From positions 5,226,501-5,290,500 of the forward strand of contig NZ_CP048222.1 of the NCBI RefSeq assembly GCF_010119975.1: DNA of 64,000 nt, read 5' to 3'. The stretch is from Rhodocytophaga rosea (GTDB lineage Bacteria; Bacteroidota; Bacteroidia; Cytophagales; 172606-1). The notes under the pieces were generated by a model, which saw only the letters and a program-made list of their open reading frames with translations, ran no database searches and was not told the DNA's origin. Positions within the stretch are counted from its first letter, which is position 1, and each line of letters begins with the position of its first letter. Shown piece after piece: positions 8,680 to 17,004 of the stretch. Made by a program: the position numbers and the translations under genes.

Positions 8680-11187
8680 ATGAATAAACTAGTAAGATTA
8701 CACACCTGCTTTTATGTGTGTTTGCTGCCATTTCTGCTGCTGACACAGGCTTGTAAAAATAATCTGGAAAGCGCAGATGGAAGTAAAGCAGATTCTACGC
8801 TCGTAAAAGAGCTCATTGCCAAGCGCATTACTTTGCCTAATGGCTGGTCCCTCACACCGGCAGGAACTTCACAGCCTCTGGGTGATTTTCCGATGAACAT
8901 GGCGCTTTCTCCTTCAAAAAAACTACTGGCAATTACTAATAATGGACAGAGCAGGCAATCGATCATGCTGATAGAGGTGGCTTCAGGAAAAATGCTTTCA
9001 GACATCGATATTCCCAAAGCATGGCTTGGATTGAAATTCAGCGCCGACGAGAAATTTCTGTATGCTTCTGGTGGAAATGATAATATGATCCGGATTTATG
9101 GAGTTGCAGATAATAAAATAGCTTTAGCCGATTCTATTGTGCTGGGCAAACCCTGGCCTGTTGAAAAGATATCAGTCGCAGGTATAGAGATCAATCCAAA
9201 GAAGAATGTACTATATACCGTTACCAAAGAAGACAGCGCTTTATACATCTGCGACCTGACAAGCAAAAAAGTAATAAACCGGGTTAAATTACCTGTTGAA
9301 CCCTATACCTGCCTGCTGTCACCTGTTTCCAATGAATTATATGTTTCGTTATGGGGCGGAGAACGAATCGCAATATTCGATACAGAAACGATGCAAATGG
9401 CTCAGGAAATCAAAGTAGAAAGCCATCCGAATGATCTGACACTTACCAAAGACGGGAAGTATTTATTTGTCGCCAATGCCAATTCTAATTCTGTATCTGT
9501 GATTGATGTAAAAGGCCGCAAAGTGATAGAAACTATTGCTACTGCTTTGTATCCGGATGCGCCAACCGGCAGTACAGCCAATGCAGTTTCCCTCTCTGAA
9601 GATGAAAAAACAGTATTTATTGCCAATGCAGATAATAATTGCCTGGCTGTTTTCGATGTAACTGAACCAGGAAAGAGCCGGTCCAAAGGATTTATGCCAA
9701 CTGGCTGGTATCCTACGTCTGTAAAAATTGCCGGTAACCAGATTTTTGTAACCAATGGCAAAGGTGAATTTTCCAAAGCCAATCCCAAAGGTCCGAACCC
9801 CACTAAAAAAAGGGATGAAGGAACAGAATATATTGGCGGATTATTCAAAGGAACGTTACTAACCATCAACATGCCAGGCGATCCGCTTTTGGGTGCTTAC
9901 TCCAGAATTGTATACGATAACACTCCTTATACCAAAGAAAAAGAGAAACAGGCCGCTGGAGAAACCGGAAATCCTATTCCCCGCAAATCTGGTGACCCAT
10001 CGCCTATCAAATATGTGTTCTACATTATTAAAGAAAACCGCACGTACGACCAGGTATTGGGAGATATGCCTGAAGGAAATGGCGATCCCTCTCTTTGCTT
10101 ATTTCCGCAGGAAGTCACGCCTAACCATCATGCATTGGCCCGTGAGTTTGTACTGCTGGATAACTTTTATGTAGATGCAGAAGTAAGCGCCGACGGACAT
10201 AACTGGTCAATGGCGGCATATGCTAATGATTATGTAGAAAAAGTGTGGCCTACAAGTTACAGCAGCCGGGGTGGAAATTATGATTATGAAGGAAGCCGGG
10301 AAATTGCTTTTCCTAAAGATGGGTTTATCTGGGATTATTGCAAACGGGCTGGTATTAGTTACCGCAGTTATGGCGAATTTCAGGCTTATGCCAAAAAGAA
10401 AGGCTCAGCCCTGGAAGGTCACATGGCGACAGCTTATCCGGAATATGATCTGAGTATTAAAGATATTGTCAGAGAGCAAATCTGGGAAAAAGACTTTGAT
10501 TCCTTAGTAGCTGCTAATGCGTTGCCCAGGCTTACAACCTTGCGTTTCGGAAACGACCATACCAGTGGTGCCAGAATAGGAGCGCCTACTCCAGCCGCCC
10601 ATGTGGCAGATAATGATCTGGCTTTGGGCCGTTTTATTGAACATTTGTCTAATAGCAAAGTATGGAAAGAATCGGTAGTATTTATTCTCGAAGATGATGC
10701 CCAGAATGGCCCAGATCATGTAGATGCGCATCGTTCACCGGCTTTTGTTATTAGTCCGTATATAAAACGTAAAAGTGTGAATCACAATATGTATTCTACT
10801 TCTGGCATGTTACGAACCATAGAACTCATTTTAGGATTACCTCCCATGAGCCAGTATGATGCCGCTGCCAATCCGATGTGGGAATGTTTCACGGCCACTC
10901 CCGACCTGACACCTTATACATCACTCAAAAATAATGTAGACCTGGAAGCTAAAAACGTAGCCATGACCGAAAGTGCCCGCCGTTCAGAATCATTTAATCT
11001 GGCTGTAGAAGATGCCGCTCCAGATAATGAATTCAGTGAAGTAATCTGGAAAACGGTAAAAGGAGAATCCAGTCAGATGCCTGCCCCTCGCCGCAGTGCC
11101 TTTCTCCGGCTGGTTGATAATGATGAAGAAGAGGAGGATGAAAGAGAAGAAGCTGAAGATGAAGACAATGAAGATAAAGACAAATAA
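8680..11187 (+). CDS. Beta-propeller lipoprotein with C-terminal phosphoesterase domain
   Basis: The start at ATG 8680 gives MNKLVRLH and a lipoprotein-like leader ending LLLTQAC; an upstream TTG (8638) is less likely. The 835-residue product has an N-terminal YVTN-type seven-bladed propeller (about 40-390, with repeats such as LFVANANSNSVSVIDV and VFIANADNNCLAVFDV). It is followed by a PF04185-type phosphoesterase domain: KENRTYDQVLG near 452 with the probable Thr nucleophile, VSADGHNWS near 503, and EDDAQNGPDHVDAHR near 672. That family includes acid phosphatases and phospholipases C. The last about 25 residues are almost all Asp/Glu, an unusual tail. It is probably anchored in the outer membrane or facing the periplasm; the substrate is unknown. 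Confidence 0.85.
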   Translation: MNKLVRLHTCFYVCLLPFLLLTQACKNNLESADGSKADSTLVKELIAKRITLPNGWSLTPAGTSQPLGDFPMNMALSPSKKLLAITNNGQSRQSIMLIEVASGKMLSDIDIPKAWLGLKFSADEKFLYASGGNDNMIRIYGVADNKIALADSIVLGKPWPVEKISVAGIEINPKKNVLYTVTKEDSALYICDLTSKKVINRVKLPVEPYTCLLSPVSNELYVSLWGGERIAIFDTETMQMAQEIKVESHPNDLTLTKDGKYLFVANANSNSVSVIDVKGRKVIETIATALYPDAPTGSTANAVSLSEDEKTVFIANADNNCLAVFDVTEPGKSRSKGFMPTGWYPTSVKIAGNQIFVTNGKGEFSKANPKGPNPTKKRDEGTEYIGGLFKGTLLTINMPGDPLLGAYSRIVYDNTPYTKEKEKQAAGETGNPIPRKSGDPSPIKYVFYIIKENRTYDQVLGDMPEGNGDPSLCLFPQEVTPNHHALAREFVLLDNFYVDAEVSADGHNWSMAAYANDYVEKVWPTSYSSRGGNYDYEGSREIAFPKDGFIWDYCKRAGISYRSYGEFQAYAKKKGSALEGHMATAYPEYDLSIKDIVREQIWEKDFDSLVAANALPRLTTLRFGNDHTSGARIGAPTPAAHVADNDLALGRFIEHLSNSKVWKESVVFILEDDAQNGPDHVDAHRSPAFVISPYIKRKSVNHNMYSTSGMLRTIELILGLPPMSQYDAAANPMWECFTATPDLTPYTSLKNNVDLEAKNVAMTESARRSESFNLAVEDAAPDNEFSEVIWKTVKGESSQMPAPRRSAFLRLVDNDEEEEDEREEAEDEDNEDKDK

Positions 11188-11550
11188 ATAGTAAATCGTT
11201 ATTTGGTTGGTCGTTGTCTGTAGAATTATGTAAAATAACAGATGGCTATATATAAATATAAATAAGCTGCAGAACGAATTAATCCGGTATTTGCAATTCC
11301 CCCTATATCGAAAAGTGTATTGATTTCTTTAGCTAACGAGGATAAATTTAGCTGTCCTAAGTAAGACCGATTTTTGCCTGGTGCTTACAGCCCGTTTGCA
11401 ATTCTGGTCAGAAATGTAAAAGCCCTTCTGCTCCAACAGAAAGGCTTTGAGATGATTTCAGTGGAGGAGCCAAGAGCTACCCCGGTCAGAATATTTTCAA
11501 TCTAAAAATACATTTCCTTAGGACTTTTTCAACCCTTATATCTAAAGAAC
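11188..11550. other. Gene-free stretch upstream of the IS110 transposase
   Basis: No open frame of note lies in these 363 bp. The first half (to about 11340) is AT-rich and probably host intergenic DNA following the phosphoesterase gene, with no clear terminator. The second half contains several nested inverted repeats and is best read as the non-coding left end of the insertion sequence; see the separate RNA entry. Confidence 0.5.
11361..11492 (+). ncRNA. Candidate IS110 bridge (guide) RNA
   Basis: Members of the IS110 family encode in a non-coding end an RNA that pairs with donor and target DNA. Here the left end can fold into three parts. One is GTAAGACC (11361-11368) with GGTGCTTAC (11380-11388, one bulge). 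A 12-bp hairpin follows, AAAGCCCTTCTG (11419-11430) with CAGAAAGGCTTT (11437-11448), one mismatch and a 6-nt loop. An enclosing 9-bp helix pairs ATTCTGGTC (11401-11409) with GGTCAGAAT (11484-11492). The structure and position fit a bridge RNA; the exact 5' and 3' ends and the guide loops are not established. Confidence 0.5.
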
Positions 11551-12906
11551 ATGAAAAAGAAATCCTTATCTATGGAAGTAGTGAATCCCGATGCAGCCGG
11601 CATTGATGTGGGTAGCCGCTCGCACTATGTGGCCATCGGCCAAAAACCGGGAGATGTCCGTGAGTTTGGTGTCTACAATGAGGATCTGCTAGAGTTACTT
11701 AAATGGCTGCAAGAAAACAACATTACCACGGTAGCTATGGAATCAACAGGTACGTATTGGCAAAGTTTGTTTGCTACTTTACAGGCAGCAGGCTTGGAAG
11801 TGTATCTGTGCAATGGAAAATTCACTAAAAACATCAAAGGCAGAAAAACCGATGTACAGGATTGCCAGTGGATACAGAAGTTGCACAGCCTTGGATTGCT
11901 CACAAGCAGTTTTCTGCCTGACTTGGCAACAGAACAATTACGCACTTATTGTAGACACCGCACTTCACTGCTTGAAACCTCAGCCATGACTACCCTAAAG
12001 ATGCAAAAGTACCTGCGTCTACTCAACTTAAGGTTAGATGTGGTAGTAAGTGATGTCTGTGGACTGACAGGGTTAGCTATCATCGAAGCTATATGCAAAG
12101 GAGAAACCAATCCTACAGTATTAGCTTCCTTGCGTCATGGCAACTGCCGAAAATCAGCAGAAGAAATAGCCAAAGCTTTGCAGAGTAATGGTAGAAAAGA
12201 TTACCTGTTTGGTTTACAACAAGAGTTTGATCTGTATAAAATCTTGCAGGCCAAGATTGAAGCCTGTGATGTAGCCATAGCAAAACTGCTTACCGAGCAG
12301 ATCAATCAAGATCAGACAAAGAAAGCATTACAGGCAGAAGCCAAGCCGCACAAAAAGGTAAATAAAAATGCACCCAAACATATGGACCTTAATCAAGTAG
12401 CTTACCAGTATTTCGACGGAGTGGATCTGATGGGTATTGAAGGGGTGAGCCATGGGACAGTGATTGCCTTGATGAGTGAAGTAGGTAGTGAAGGGATCAA
12501 AAAGTTTGCAACCGCTAAACAATTTGCTTCCTGGCTCAGGCTTACTCCCAACACGAGAATCAGCGGAGGCAAGGTGATAAGTAAGCGCATAGCCAAAGGA
12601 AGTAACCGCTTAAAGATTGCTCTCAGGCAAGCAGCAAATGCGGTTGGCAATCTCAAAGACACCCACCTGTCGGATTTTTTCAATCGAATTAGTTATAGAA
12701 GGGGCAGAACAGCGGCTGTTTCTGCTACAGCGCGTAAGCTAGCAGTCATCATCTGGAATATGATAGTCAAGCATGTGCCTTATAATCCGCCCAGTCAGTA
12801 TCTGTTTATGGATCAAAAAAGAAAGATGAAGCTGGTCAAGAAGATCCGAAACAAGATTGCTAAATTAGACCTCAAGCCACAAGATGTAGGCTTTTCCATG
12901 AACTAA
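11551..12906 (+). CDS. IS110-family transposase (DEDD recombinase)
   Basis: The protein has 451 residues. The N-terminal RuvC-like DEDD domain shows the first Asp in AGIDVG (D19), Glu in AMESTG near 64, and the Asp pair in RKTDVQDCQW near 100. A central helical region (about 170-280) precedes the C-terminal transposase-20 domain (about 290-400), where MGIEGVSHGT and LRLTPNTRISGGK, with the serine proposed to be catalytic, are visible. These enzymes use an RNA guide to insert a circular intermediate at specific targets. Length and domain order are normal, with no frameshift. It lies between a phosphoesterase gene and marC and appears to have landed in an intergenic region without breaking a gene. 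Confidence 0.93.
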   Translation: MKKKSLSMEVVNPDAAGIDVGSRSHYVAIGQKPGDVREFGVYNEDLLELLKWLQENNITTVAMESTGTYWQSLFATLQAAGLEVYLCNGKFTKNIKGRKTDVQDCQWIQKLHSLGLLTSSFLPDLATEQLRTYCRHRTSLLETSAMTTLKMQKYLRLLNLRLDVVVSDVCGLTGLAIIEAICKGETNPTVLASLRHGNCRKSAEEIAKALQSNGRKDYLFGLQQEFDLYKILQAKIEACDVAIAKLLTEQINQDQTKKALQAEAKPHKKVNKNAPKHMDLNQVAYQYFDGVDLMGIEGVSHGTVIALMSEVGSEGIKKFATAKQFASWLRLTPNTRISGGKVISKRIAKGSNRLKIALRQAANAVGNLKDTHLSDFFNRISYRRGRTAAVSATARKLAVIIWNMIVKHVPYNPPSQYLFMDQKRKMKLVKKIRNKIAKLDLKPQDVGFSMN

Positions 12907-12998
12907 AATCAGTATCAGGCATGGACGTTAGTCAGAATCAAATAAATACTCATTATTCTATTTTATTATCTTTTTGCTCACTACATATTACTCCATAC

Positions 12999-13637
12999 TT
13001 ATTTCGCCTGGTTCATCTCTACCAGAGACAATATGCCATTTACAATAAAACTCACGCCAATAGAAAGTACAATAAAACCCATCATACGCGAGAGGGCAGC
13101 CATTCCGCCTTTTCCCAGAAACTTAGTAAACCGCTGGGAGGAGCGTAAAATAAGATAGGATGCCAGCGCCATCATAATAATAGCTGCGATGATATAGCCA
13201 AAATCCCGGTATCCTTCGGCCTTATTGTACATACCAATCACTACGGCAATAGACCCCGGACCAGAAAGTAAAGGCATAGCTAATGGAGTAAATGAAATAT
13301 CTTCTTTTACTAAGCCTTCTTCCTGTACCTCTTTCGATAAACGCTTATTGCCTTTATGGGCATCATCGGGATTGAGCAAATTAAGTCCTGACCGCAGGAT
13401 AAGAATTCCACCGGCAATACGCAGGTCCTCAATGCGGAGGCTAAAAAAATTCAGAATAAATGTACCGGCAAAGAAGAAAACCGCCAGGATACCTATCATA
13501 TACAAGCAGGCTTTTAGTGCCTGTTCGTTTCGGCTTTTTCTGTCTAAAGACTCTGTAAGTGCCAGGAATACAGGTGTAGCGCCCAAAGGATTGATTACCG
13601 GAAATAGGGCAGAAAAGGTGGCTAAAAAAACTTCCAT
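12999..13637 (-). CDS. MarC family integral membrane protein
   Basis: The 212-residue protein has six predicted hydrophobic helices, and the MarC/UPF0056 hallmarks are clear: LFPVINPLGATPVFLAL at the N-terminus, AGTFILNFFSL, LRIAGGILIL in the third helix, PLAMPLLSGPGSIAVVI near 120, and SRMMGFIVLSIGVSFIVNGI at the end. The family is widespread; its transport function is unproven, and the old link to multiple antibiotic resistance was withdrawn. It is an inner-membrane protein. The gene is transcribed away from the tRNA-tuf cluster, so the 197-bp gap holds two divergent promoters. Confidence 0.9.
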   Translation of the reverse strand: MEVFLATFSALFPVINPLGATPVFLALTESLDRKSRNEQALKACLYMIGILAVFFFAGTFILNFFSLRIEDLRIAGGILILRSGLNLLNPDDAHKGNKRLSKEVQEEGLVKEDISFTPLAMPLLSGPGSIAVVIGMYNKAEGYRDFGYIIAAIIMMALASYLILRSSQRFTKFLGKGGMAALSRMMGFIVLSIGVSFIVNGILSLVEMNQAK

Positions 13638-13742
13638 ATATGTATTGGCATCTGAAATTTTAGTTCAGAAAAGTCAGGCAAATAAAGAAAGAAACGCTGA
13701 AATTACGTATTCGCTCCGATTGTAAATAAATTTTTGCAAAAA

Positions 13743-13774
13743 TTTGAATAAATAAAAAAACGCCCTAATTTTGC
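13743..13774 (+). promoter_or_regulatory. Bacteroidota sigma-A promoter for tRNA-Tyr/Gly/Thr-tuf
   Basis: TTTG at 13743-13746 and TAATTTTGC at 13766-13774 are separated by 19 bp, exactly the phylum consensus TTTG-N19-TAnnTTTG. Transcription should start near 13781, about 54 bp before tRNA-Tyr. Confidence 0.8.
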
Positions 13775-13834
13775 ATTCCCTTAGACAAAATTCATTAAAC
13801 AGAATTCTTTTCTAAGAAACAATTGGATTAAAAC

Positions 13835-13920
13835 GGGGCGATACCAGAGTGGCCAAATGGGGCAGACTGTAAATCTGCTGACTTATGTCTTCGGTGGTTC
13901 GAATCCATCTCGCCCCACCA
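13835..13920 (+). tRNA. tRNA-Tyr (GTA)
   Basis: The acceptor stem GGGGCGA pairs with TCGCCCC. The anticodon loop reads CTGTAAA with anticodon GTA. A long variable arm, as expected for tRNA-Tyr, lies before the TTCGAAT T-loop. The 3' CCA is encoded (13918-13920), unlike in the other tRNAs of this cluster. Confidence 0.96.
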
Positions 13921-13993
13921 AAAGACGATTAAGTGAATGAGGGAGTATTAAATCTCTTATTTCTAAAACTTAATCAATCATTGATAAATATAA

Positions 13994-14066
13994 GCGGGAG
14001 TAGCTCATTTGGTAGAGCGATAGCCTTCCAAGCTATAGGTGGCGGGTTCGAGCCCCGTCTCCCGCT
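13994..14066 (+). tRNA. tRNA-Gly (TCC)
   Basis: The 73-nt cloverleaf has acceptor GCGGGAG paired to CTCCCGC. The D-arm contains TTGGTAGAGC and the T-arm GGTTCGAGCCCC. The anticodon loop CTTCCAA gives TCC, reading GGA codons. CCA is not encoded. It lies 73 bp after tRNA-Tyr and is presumably co-transcribed. Confidence 0.96.
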
Positions 14067-14072
14067 CATTGC

Positions 14073-14133
14073 TAGCAGTTAGTTATTTGTTATTAGCTTC
14101 TAAACAGTAGCTATGACTTATAGCTAACTGCTA
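14073..14133 (+). repeat. Inverted repeat in the tRNA-Gly/tRNA-Thr spacer
   Basis: TAGCAGTTAG (14073-14082) is perfectly complementary to CTAACTGCTA (14124-14133). In the precursor transcript it would form a stem-loop just between the two tRNAs. It may aid processing, or be a copy of a small intergenic repeat; other copies were not seen in this window. Confidence 0.5.
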
Positions 14134-14146
14134 AAAGCTTACAAAA

Positions 14147-14218
14147 GCCGACGTAGCTCAGGGGTAGAGTACTTCCTTGGTAAGGAAGGGGTCGTGGGTT
14201 CAATTCCCATCGTTGGCT
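14147..14218 (+). tRNA. tRNA-Thr (GGT)
   Basis: The 72-nt cloverleaf has acceptor GCCGACG pairing with CGTTGGC (one G-T). The anticodon stem CTTCC/GGAAG encloses loop TTGGTAA, giving anticodon GGT for ACC/ACT codons. CCA is not encoded. It lies 82 bp before tuf. Confidence 0.96.
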
Positions 14219-14300
14219 CTTCTAAAGAAAGCCTTTAATTGAATAATTTAAACTAAATTTCTAAACTTCAACAATTTAACTAAACAGAGGATTTTCAAAT

Positions 14301-15488
14301 ATGGCTAAAGAAAATTTTGACCGTTCCAAACCTCACGTGAATATTGGTACTATCGGTCACGTTGACCACGGTAAAACTACTCTGACTGCTGCAATCACTA
14401 AAGTATTATCTGAGAAAGGCTTGGCAGAAAAGAGAGATTTCTCTCAGATTGATAATGCACCTGAAGAAAGAGAAAGAGGTATTACGATCAATACTTCTCA
14501 CGTAGAATATTCTACTGTAAACCGCCACTATGCACACGTTGATTGCCCTGGCCACGCTGACTATGTTAAAAACATGGTTACTGGTGCTGCGCAAATGGAT
14601 GGTGCTATCCTGGTAGTAGCTGCTACAGATGGTCCAATGCCTCAAACCCGCGAACATATTCTGTTAGCCCGTCAGGTAGGTGTACCTCAACTGGTTGTAT
14701 TCATGAACAAAGTGGATATGGTAGATGATCCCGAATTATTAGAGCTGGTAGAAATGGAAATCCGTGAACTATTGAGCTTCTATGAATTTGATGGTGATAA
14801 TATTCCGGTAATCCAGGGTTCTGCCTTGGGCGCATTAAATGGTGAGCCAAAATGGGTAAAAACAGTAGAAGCGTTAATGGAAGCAGTAGATAGCTGGATT
14901 CCAATACCAAAACGTTTGACTGATCTGCCTTTCCTGATGCCTGTTGAAGACGTATTCTCAATCACTGGCCGGGGTACTGTTGCCACCGGAAGAATTGAAA
15001 GAGGTATTGTTAACTCTGGCGAGCCTGTAGAAATCCTGGGTATGGGTGCTGAAAACCTTAAATCTACTGTTACTGGTGTGGAAATGTTCCGCAAAATCCT
15101 TGACAGAGGTGAAGCTGGTGACAACGTAGGATTATTGTTACGTGGTATTGAAAAAGAAAGTATCCGCCGGGGTATGGTTATCTGTAAGCCTAATTCAGTA
15201 AAACCTCACTCAGAATTTAAAGCTGAAGTGTACGTGTTATCAAAAGAAGAAGGAGGCCGTCATACGCCATTCTTTAATAAATACCGTCCACAGTTCTATC
15301 TGAGAACTACTGACGTAACCGGAGAAATCCAGTTACCAGCTGATATTGAAATGGTAATGCCTGGTGACAACGTAACTATCACTGTGAAGTTGATCAACCC
15401 GGTTGCCATGGAAAAAGGTCTGCGTTTCGCTATCCGTGAAGGTGGTAGAACCGTAGGTGCTGGTCAGGTTACTGAAATCTTAAAATAA
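14301..15488 (+). CDS. tuf: Elongation factor Tu
   Basis: The 395-residue GTPase delivers aminoacyl-tRNA to the ribosome. G1 GHVDHGKT (19-26), the switch region [15 protein letters not shown]3 DCPGH (81-85) and G4 NKVD (136-139) are all present, followed by the two beta-barrel domains. Length is normal for the family. It is last in a tRNA-Tyr-Gly-Thr-tuf transcription unit driven from the promoter at 13743 and is closed by a terminator at 15502. It is the only tuf copy in this window and does not sit with fusA, as is usual in this phylum. Confidence 0.98.
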   Translation: MAKENFDRSKPHVNIGTIGHVDHGKTTLTAAITKVLSEKGLAEKRDFSQIDNAPEERERGITINTSHVEYSTVNRHYAHVDCPGHADYVKNMVTGAAQMDGAILVVAATDGPMPQTREHILLARQVGVPQLVVFMNKVDMVDDPELLELVEMEIRELLSFYEFDGDNIPVIQGSALGALNGEPKWVKTVEALMEAVDSWIPIPKRLTDLPFLMPVEDVFSITGRGTVATGRIERGIVNSGEPVEILGMGAENLKSTVTGVEMFRKILDRGEAGDNVGLLLRGIEKESIRRGMVICKPNSVKPHSEFKAEVYVLSKEEGGRHTPFFNKYRPQFYLRTTDVTGEIQLPADIEMVMPGDNVTITVKLINPVAMEKGLRFAIREGGRTVGAGQVTEILK

Positions 15489-15501
15489 ACAGCTCTTTTA
15501 C

Positions 15502-15534
15502 AATGCGTTCCTGAATTTTTTTAAGGAACGCATT
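15502..15534 (+). terminator. Intrinsic terminator after tuf
   Basis: AATGCGTTCC (15502-15511) and GGAACGCATT (15525-15534) form a perfect 10-bp stem with a T-rich loop. Its last bases coincide with the TTTG box of the next promoter (15533-15536), so the two signals share DNA. Confidence 0.8.
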
Positions 15535-15564
15535 TGTGTTATATATTATTTTCATTACCTTTGC
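15533..15564 (+). promoter_or_regulatory. Bacteroidota promoter for tRNA-Trp-secE-nusG-rplK operon
   Basis: TTTG (15533-15536), 19 bp, then TACCTTTGC (15556-15564) match the phylum consensus. It lies 25 bp before tRNA-Trp and should drive the long unit from tRNA-Trp to at least rplL, perhaps through rpoC. Confidence 0.8.
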
Positions 15565-15588
15565 AGTCCTTTTTGAGGGACTGCCTTT

Positions 15589-15660
15589 ACGGGTGTAGCT
15601 CAATGGTAGAGTAGCGGTCTCCAAAACCGTTGGCTGGGAGTTCGAGTCTCTCCACCCGTG
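15589..15660 (+). tRNA. tRNA-Trp (CCA)
   Basis: The acceptor ACGGGTG pairs with CACCCGT, and the anticodon loop CTCCAAA gives CCA. The T-arm contains GAGTTCGAGTCTC. The 72-nt tRNA ends in discriminator G and has no encoded CCA. It lies 23 bp before secE, a conserved arrangement. Confidence 0.96.
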
Positions 15661-15683
15661 CTCAGCGCAAGATTAATATAATC

Positions 15684-15875
15684 ATGGAAAAATTAACAGC
15701 TTTTTTGAAAGATTCTGTAGAAGAAATCAGAACCAAAGTATCCTGGCCTAAATTCAGTGAATTACAGAGCAGTTCTACGTTGGTGTTGGTAGCTTCTCTT
15801 ATTTTTGCGCTTCTGGTAGGAGTAATCGATTTTGGTTTTCAAAATGCCATGGATTGGTTCTACAGTTCTTTTTAA
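15684..15875 (+). CDS. secE: Preprotein translocase subunit SecE
   Basis: This 63-residue single-span protein clamps SecY in the inner membrane. The KVSWPKFSEL motif (about 18-27) is the SecE signature, followed by one hydrophobic helix (TLVLVASLIFALLVGVI). The start is ATG 15684; an earlier in-frame start at 15630 would lie inside tRNA-Trp and is wrong. It is followed 25 bp later by nusG. Confidence 0.95.
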   Translation: MEKLTAFLKDSVEEIRTKVSWPKFSELQSSSTLVLVASLIFALLVGVIDFGFQNAMDWFYSSF

Positions 15876-15900
15876 TTAACAAAATAATCATACTTATCTG

Positions 15901-16464
15901 ATGAGTGAGTTAAAGTGGTATGTAATTAGAGCTGTTGCCGGGCAGGAGAAAAAAATAAAGACCTATCTGGAAAACGAAATCACCCGGCAGAGTCTGGCTG
16001 ATCAAATTCCTCAAATTATTATCCCGTCAGAAAAAGTATACGAGATCAGAAACGGTAAAAAGAGAGTCAGGGATAAAACTACTTTGCCCGGCTATATTAT
16101 TATCTCCGCTGATCTGACGAATGGTGAAGTATCGCACGTAATTACGAGTATTCCGGGTGTAATTGGTTTTCTGGGTTCTGATACAGGCCAGGGTGCAGCA
16201 GCTAAAATACCTGTTCCTTTACGCCAGTCAGAAATAAACCGGATTCTGGGCAAAATTGATGAAGCCCAGGAACAAGGCGAAAAGCTGGAAACTCCATTTA
16301 TTGTGGGAGAAAGTGTGATGGTAATGGATGGTCCGTTTAAAACTTTCAAAGGTACGGTAGAGGAGATTTTTGAAGAGCGGAAAAAACTGAAAGTAATGGT
16401 AAAGATTTTCGGCCGCAATACGCCAGTTGAATTGAGTTACATGGAAGTTCAAAAACAAGAATAA
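15901..16464 (+). CDS. nusG: Transcription termination/antitermination factor NusG
   Basis: The 187-residue protein has an N-terminal NGN domain starting [17 protein letters not shown], with [12 protein letters not shown] near 61 and PGVIGFLG near 80, and a C-terminal KOW domain ([19 protein letters not shown], about 140-158). It binds the RNA polymerase clamp and couples transcription to Rho or to ribosomal protein S10. The region between the domains (about 95-135) is a little longer than in E. coli, as is usual in Bacteroidota. It lies between secE and rplK in the conserved order. Confidence 0.96.
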   Translation: MSELKWYVIRAVAGQEKKIKTYLENEITRQSLADQIPQIIIPSEKVYEIRNGKKRVRDKTTLPGYIIISADLTNGEVSHVITSIPGVIGFLGSDTGQGAAAKIPVPLRQSEINRILGKIDEAQEQGEKLETPFIVGESVMVMDGPFKTFKGTVEEIFEERKKLKVMVKIFGRNTPVELSYMEVQKQE

Positions 16465-16548
16465 TTGCATGATTTATACAGGCTATGCTTAATGCTTGCT
16501 TCCCATATCCTGTCGTAGAAAGTGCACAATTAAATAAATCTAAAAGCA

Positions 16549-16992
16549 ATGGCTAAAGAAGTAACCGGATATTTAAAATTACAGGTAAAAGGAGGAGCCG
16601 CTAATCCGTCGCCACCTATCGGACCTGCCTTGGGTAGCAAGGGCTTAAATATCATGGAGTTCTGCAAACAATTTAATGCAAGAACCCAGGATAAAGCAGG
16701 ACAGGTATTGCCCGTACTGATCACCTACTATAATGATAAGTCGTTTGACTTTGTCATCAAAACTCCCCCGGCTCCGGTATTGATTCTGGAAGCGGCTAAG
16801 GTAAAAAGTGGTTCAGCAGAGCCAAATCGTAACAAAGTGGGTTCCATTAGCTGGGACCAGGTAAAGCAGATTGCCACTACCAAAATGCCTGACCTGAATG
16901 CATTTGAACTTGATTCTGCTATGAAAATGGTAGCAGGAACAGCCAGAAGCATGGGAGTTAATGTAACCGGAAAAGCTCCTTGGGAAAGTTAA
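16549..16992 (+). CDS. rplK: 50S ribosomal protein L11
   Basis: The 147-residue protein carries the proline-rich N-terminal loop [10 protein letters not shown] that contacts the thiostrepton region of 23S rRNA, and the C-terminal RNA-binding domain ending [10 protein letters not shown]. Together with L10/L12 it forms the GTPase-associated stalk base. It is followed 12 bp later by rplA. The 84-bp leader before it could carry the L1 autoregulatory site, but I could not identify that fold with confidence. Confidence 0.97.
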   Translation: MAKEVTGYLKLQVKGGAANPSPPIGPALGSKGLNIMEFCKQFNARTQDKAGQVLPVLITYYNDKSFDFVIKTPPAPVLILEAAKVKSGSAEPNRNKVGSISWDQVKQIATTKMPDLNAFELDSAMKMVAGTARSMGVNVTGKAPWES

Positions 16993-17004
16993 AAAAACTG
17001 AAAG

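Larger units (their letters stand above)
11341..12960 (+). mobile_element. IS110-family insertion sequence (ends approximate)
   Basis: A single transposase gene of the DEDD (IS110) type is flanked by about 200 bp of structured non-coding DNA on the left and less than 100 bp on the right before marC. IS110 elements generally lack terminal inverted repeats and do not make clean target duplications, so the ends cannot be fixed from one copy; the given limits are an estimate. The longer 5' non-coding end points to the IS110 rather than IS1111 subgroup. The octamer GTCAGAAT occurs in both flanks (11485-11492 and 12931-12938), which may mark end sequences or be chance. The transposase is intact, so the element may be active. 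Confidence 0.65.

Noticed and set aside
12921-13148. Plus-strand ORF of 75 codons after the transposase
   Set aside because: It overlaps the conserved 3' end of marC antisense and shows no protein-like pattern.
16465-16548. L1-binding autoregulatory site before rplK
   Set aside because: I looked for the rRNA-like L1 fold and found only weak pairings, so no feature is claimed.
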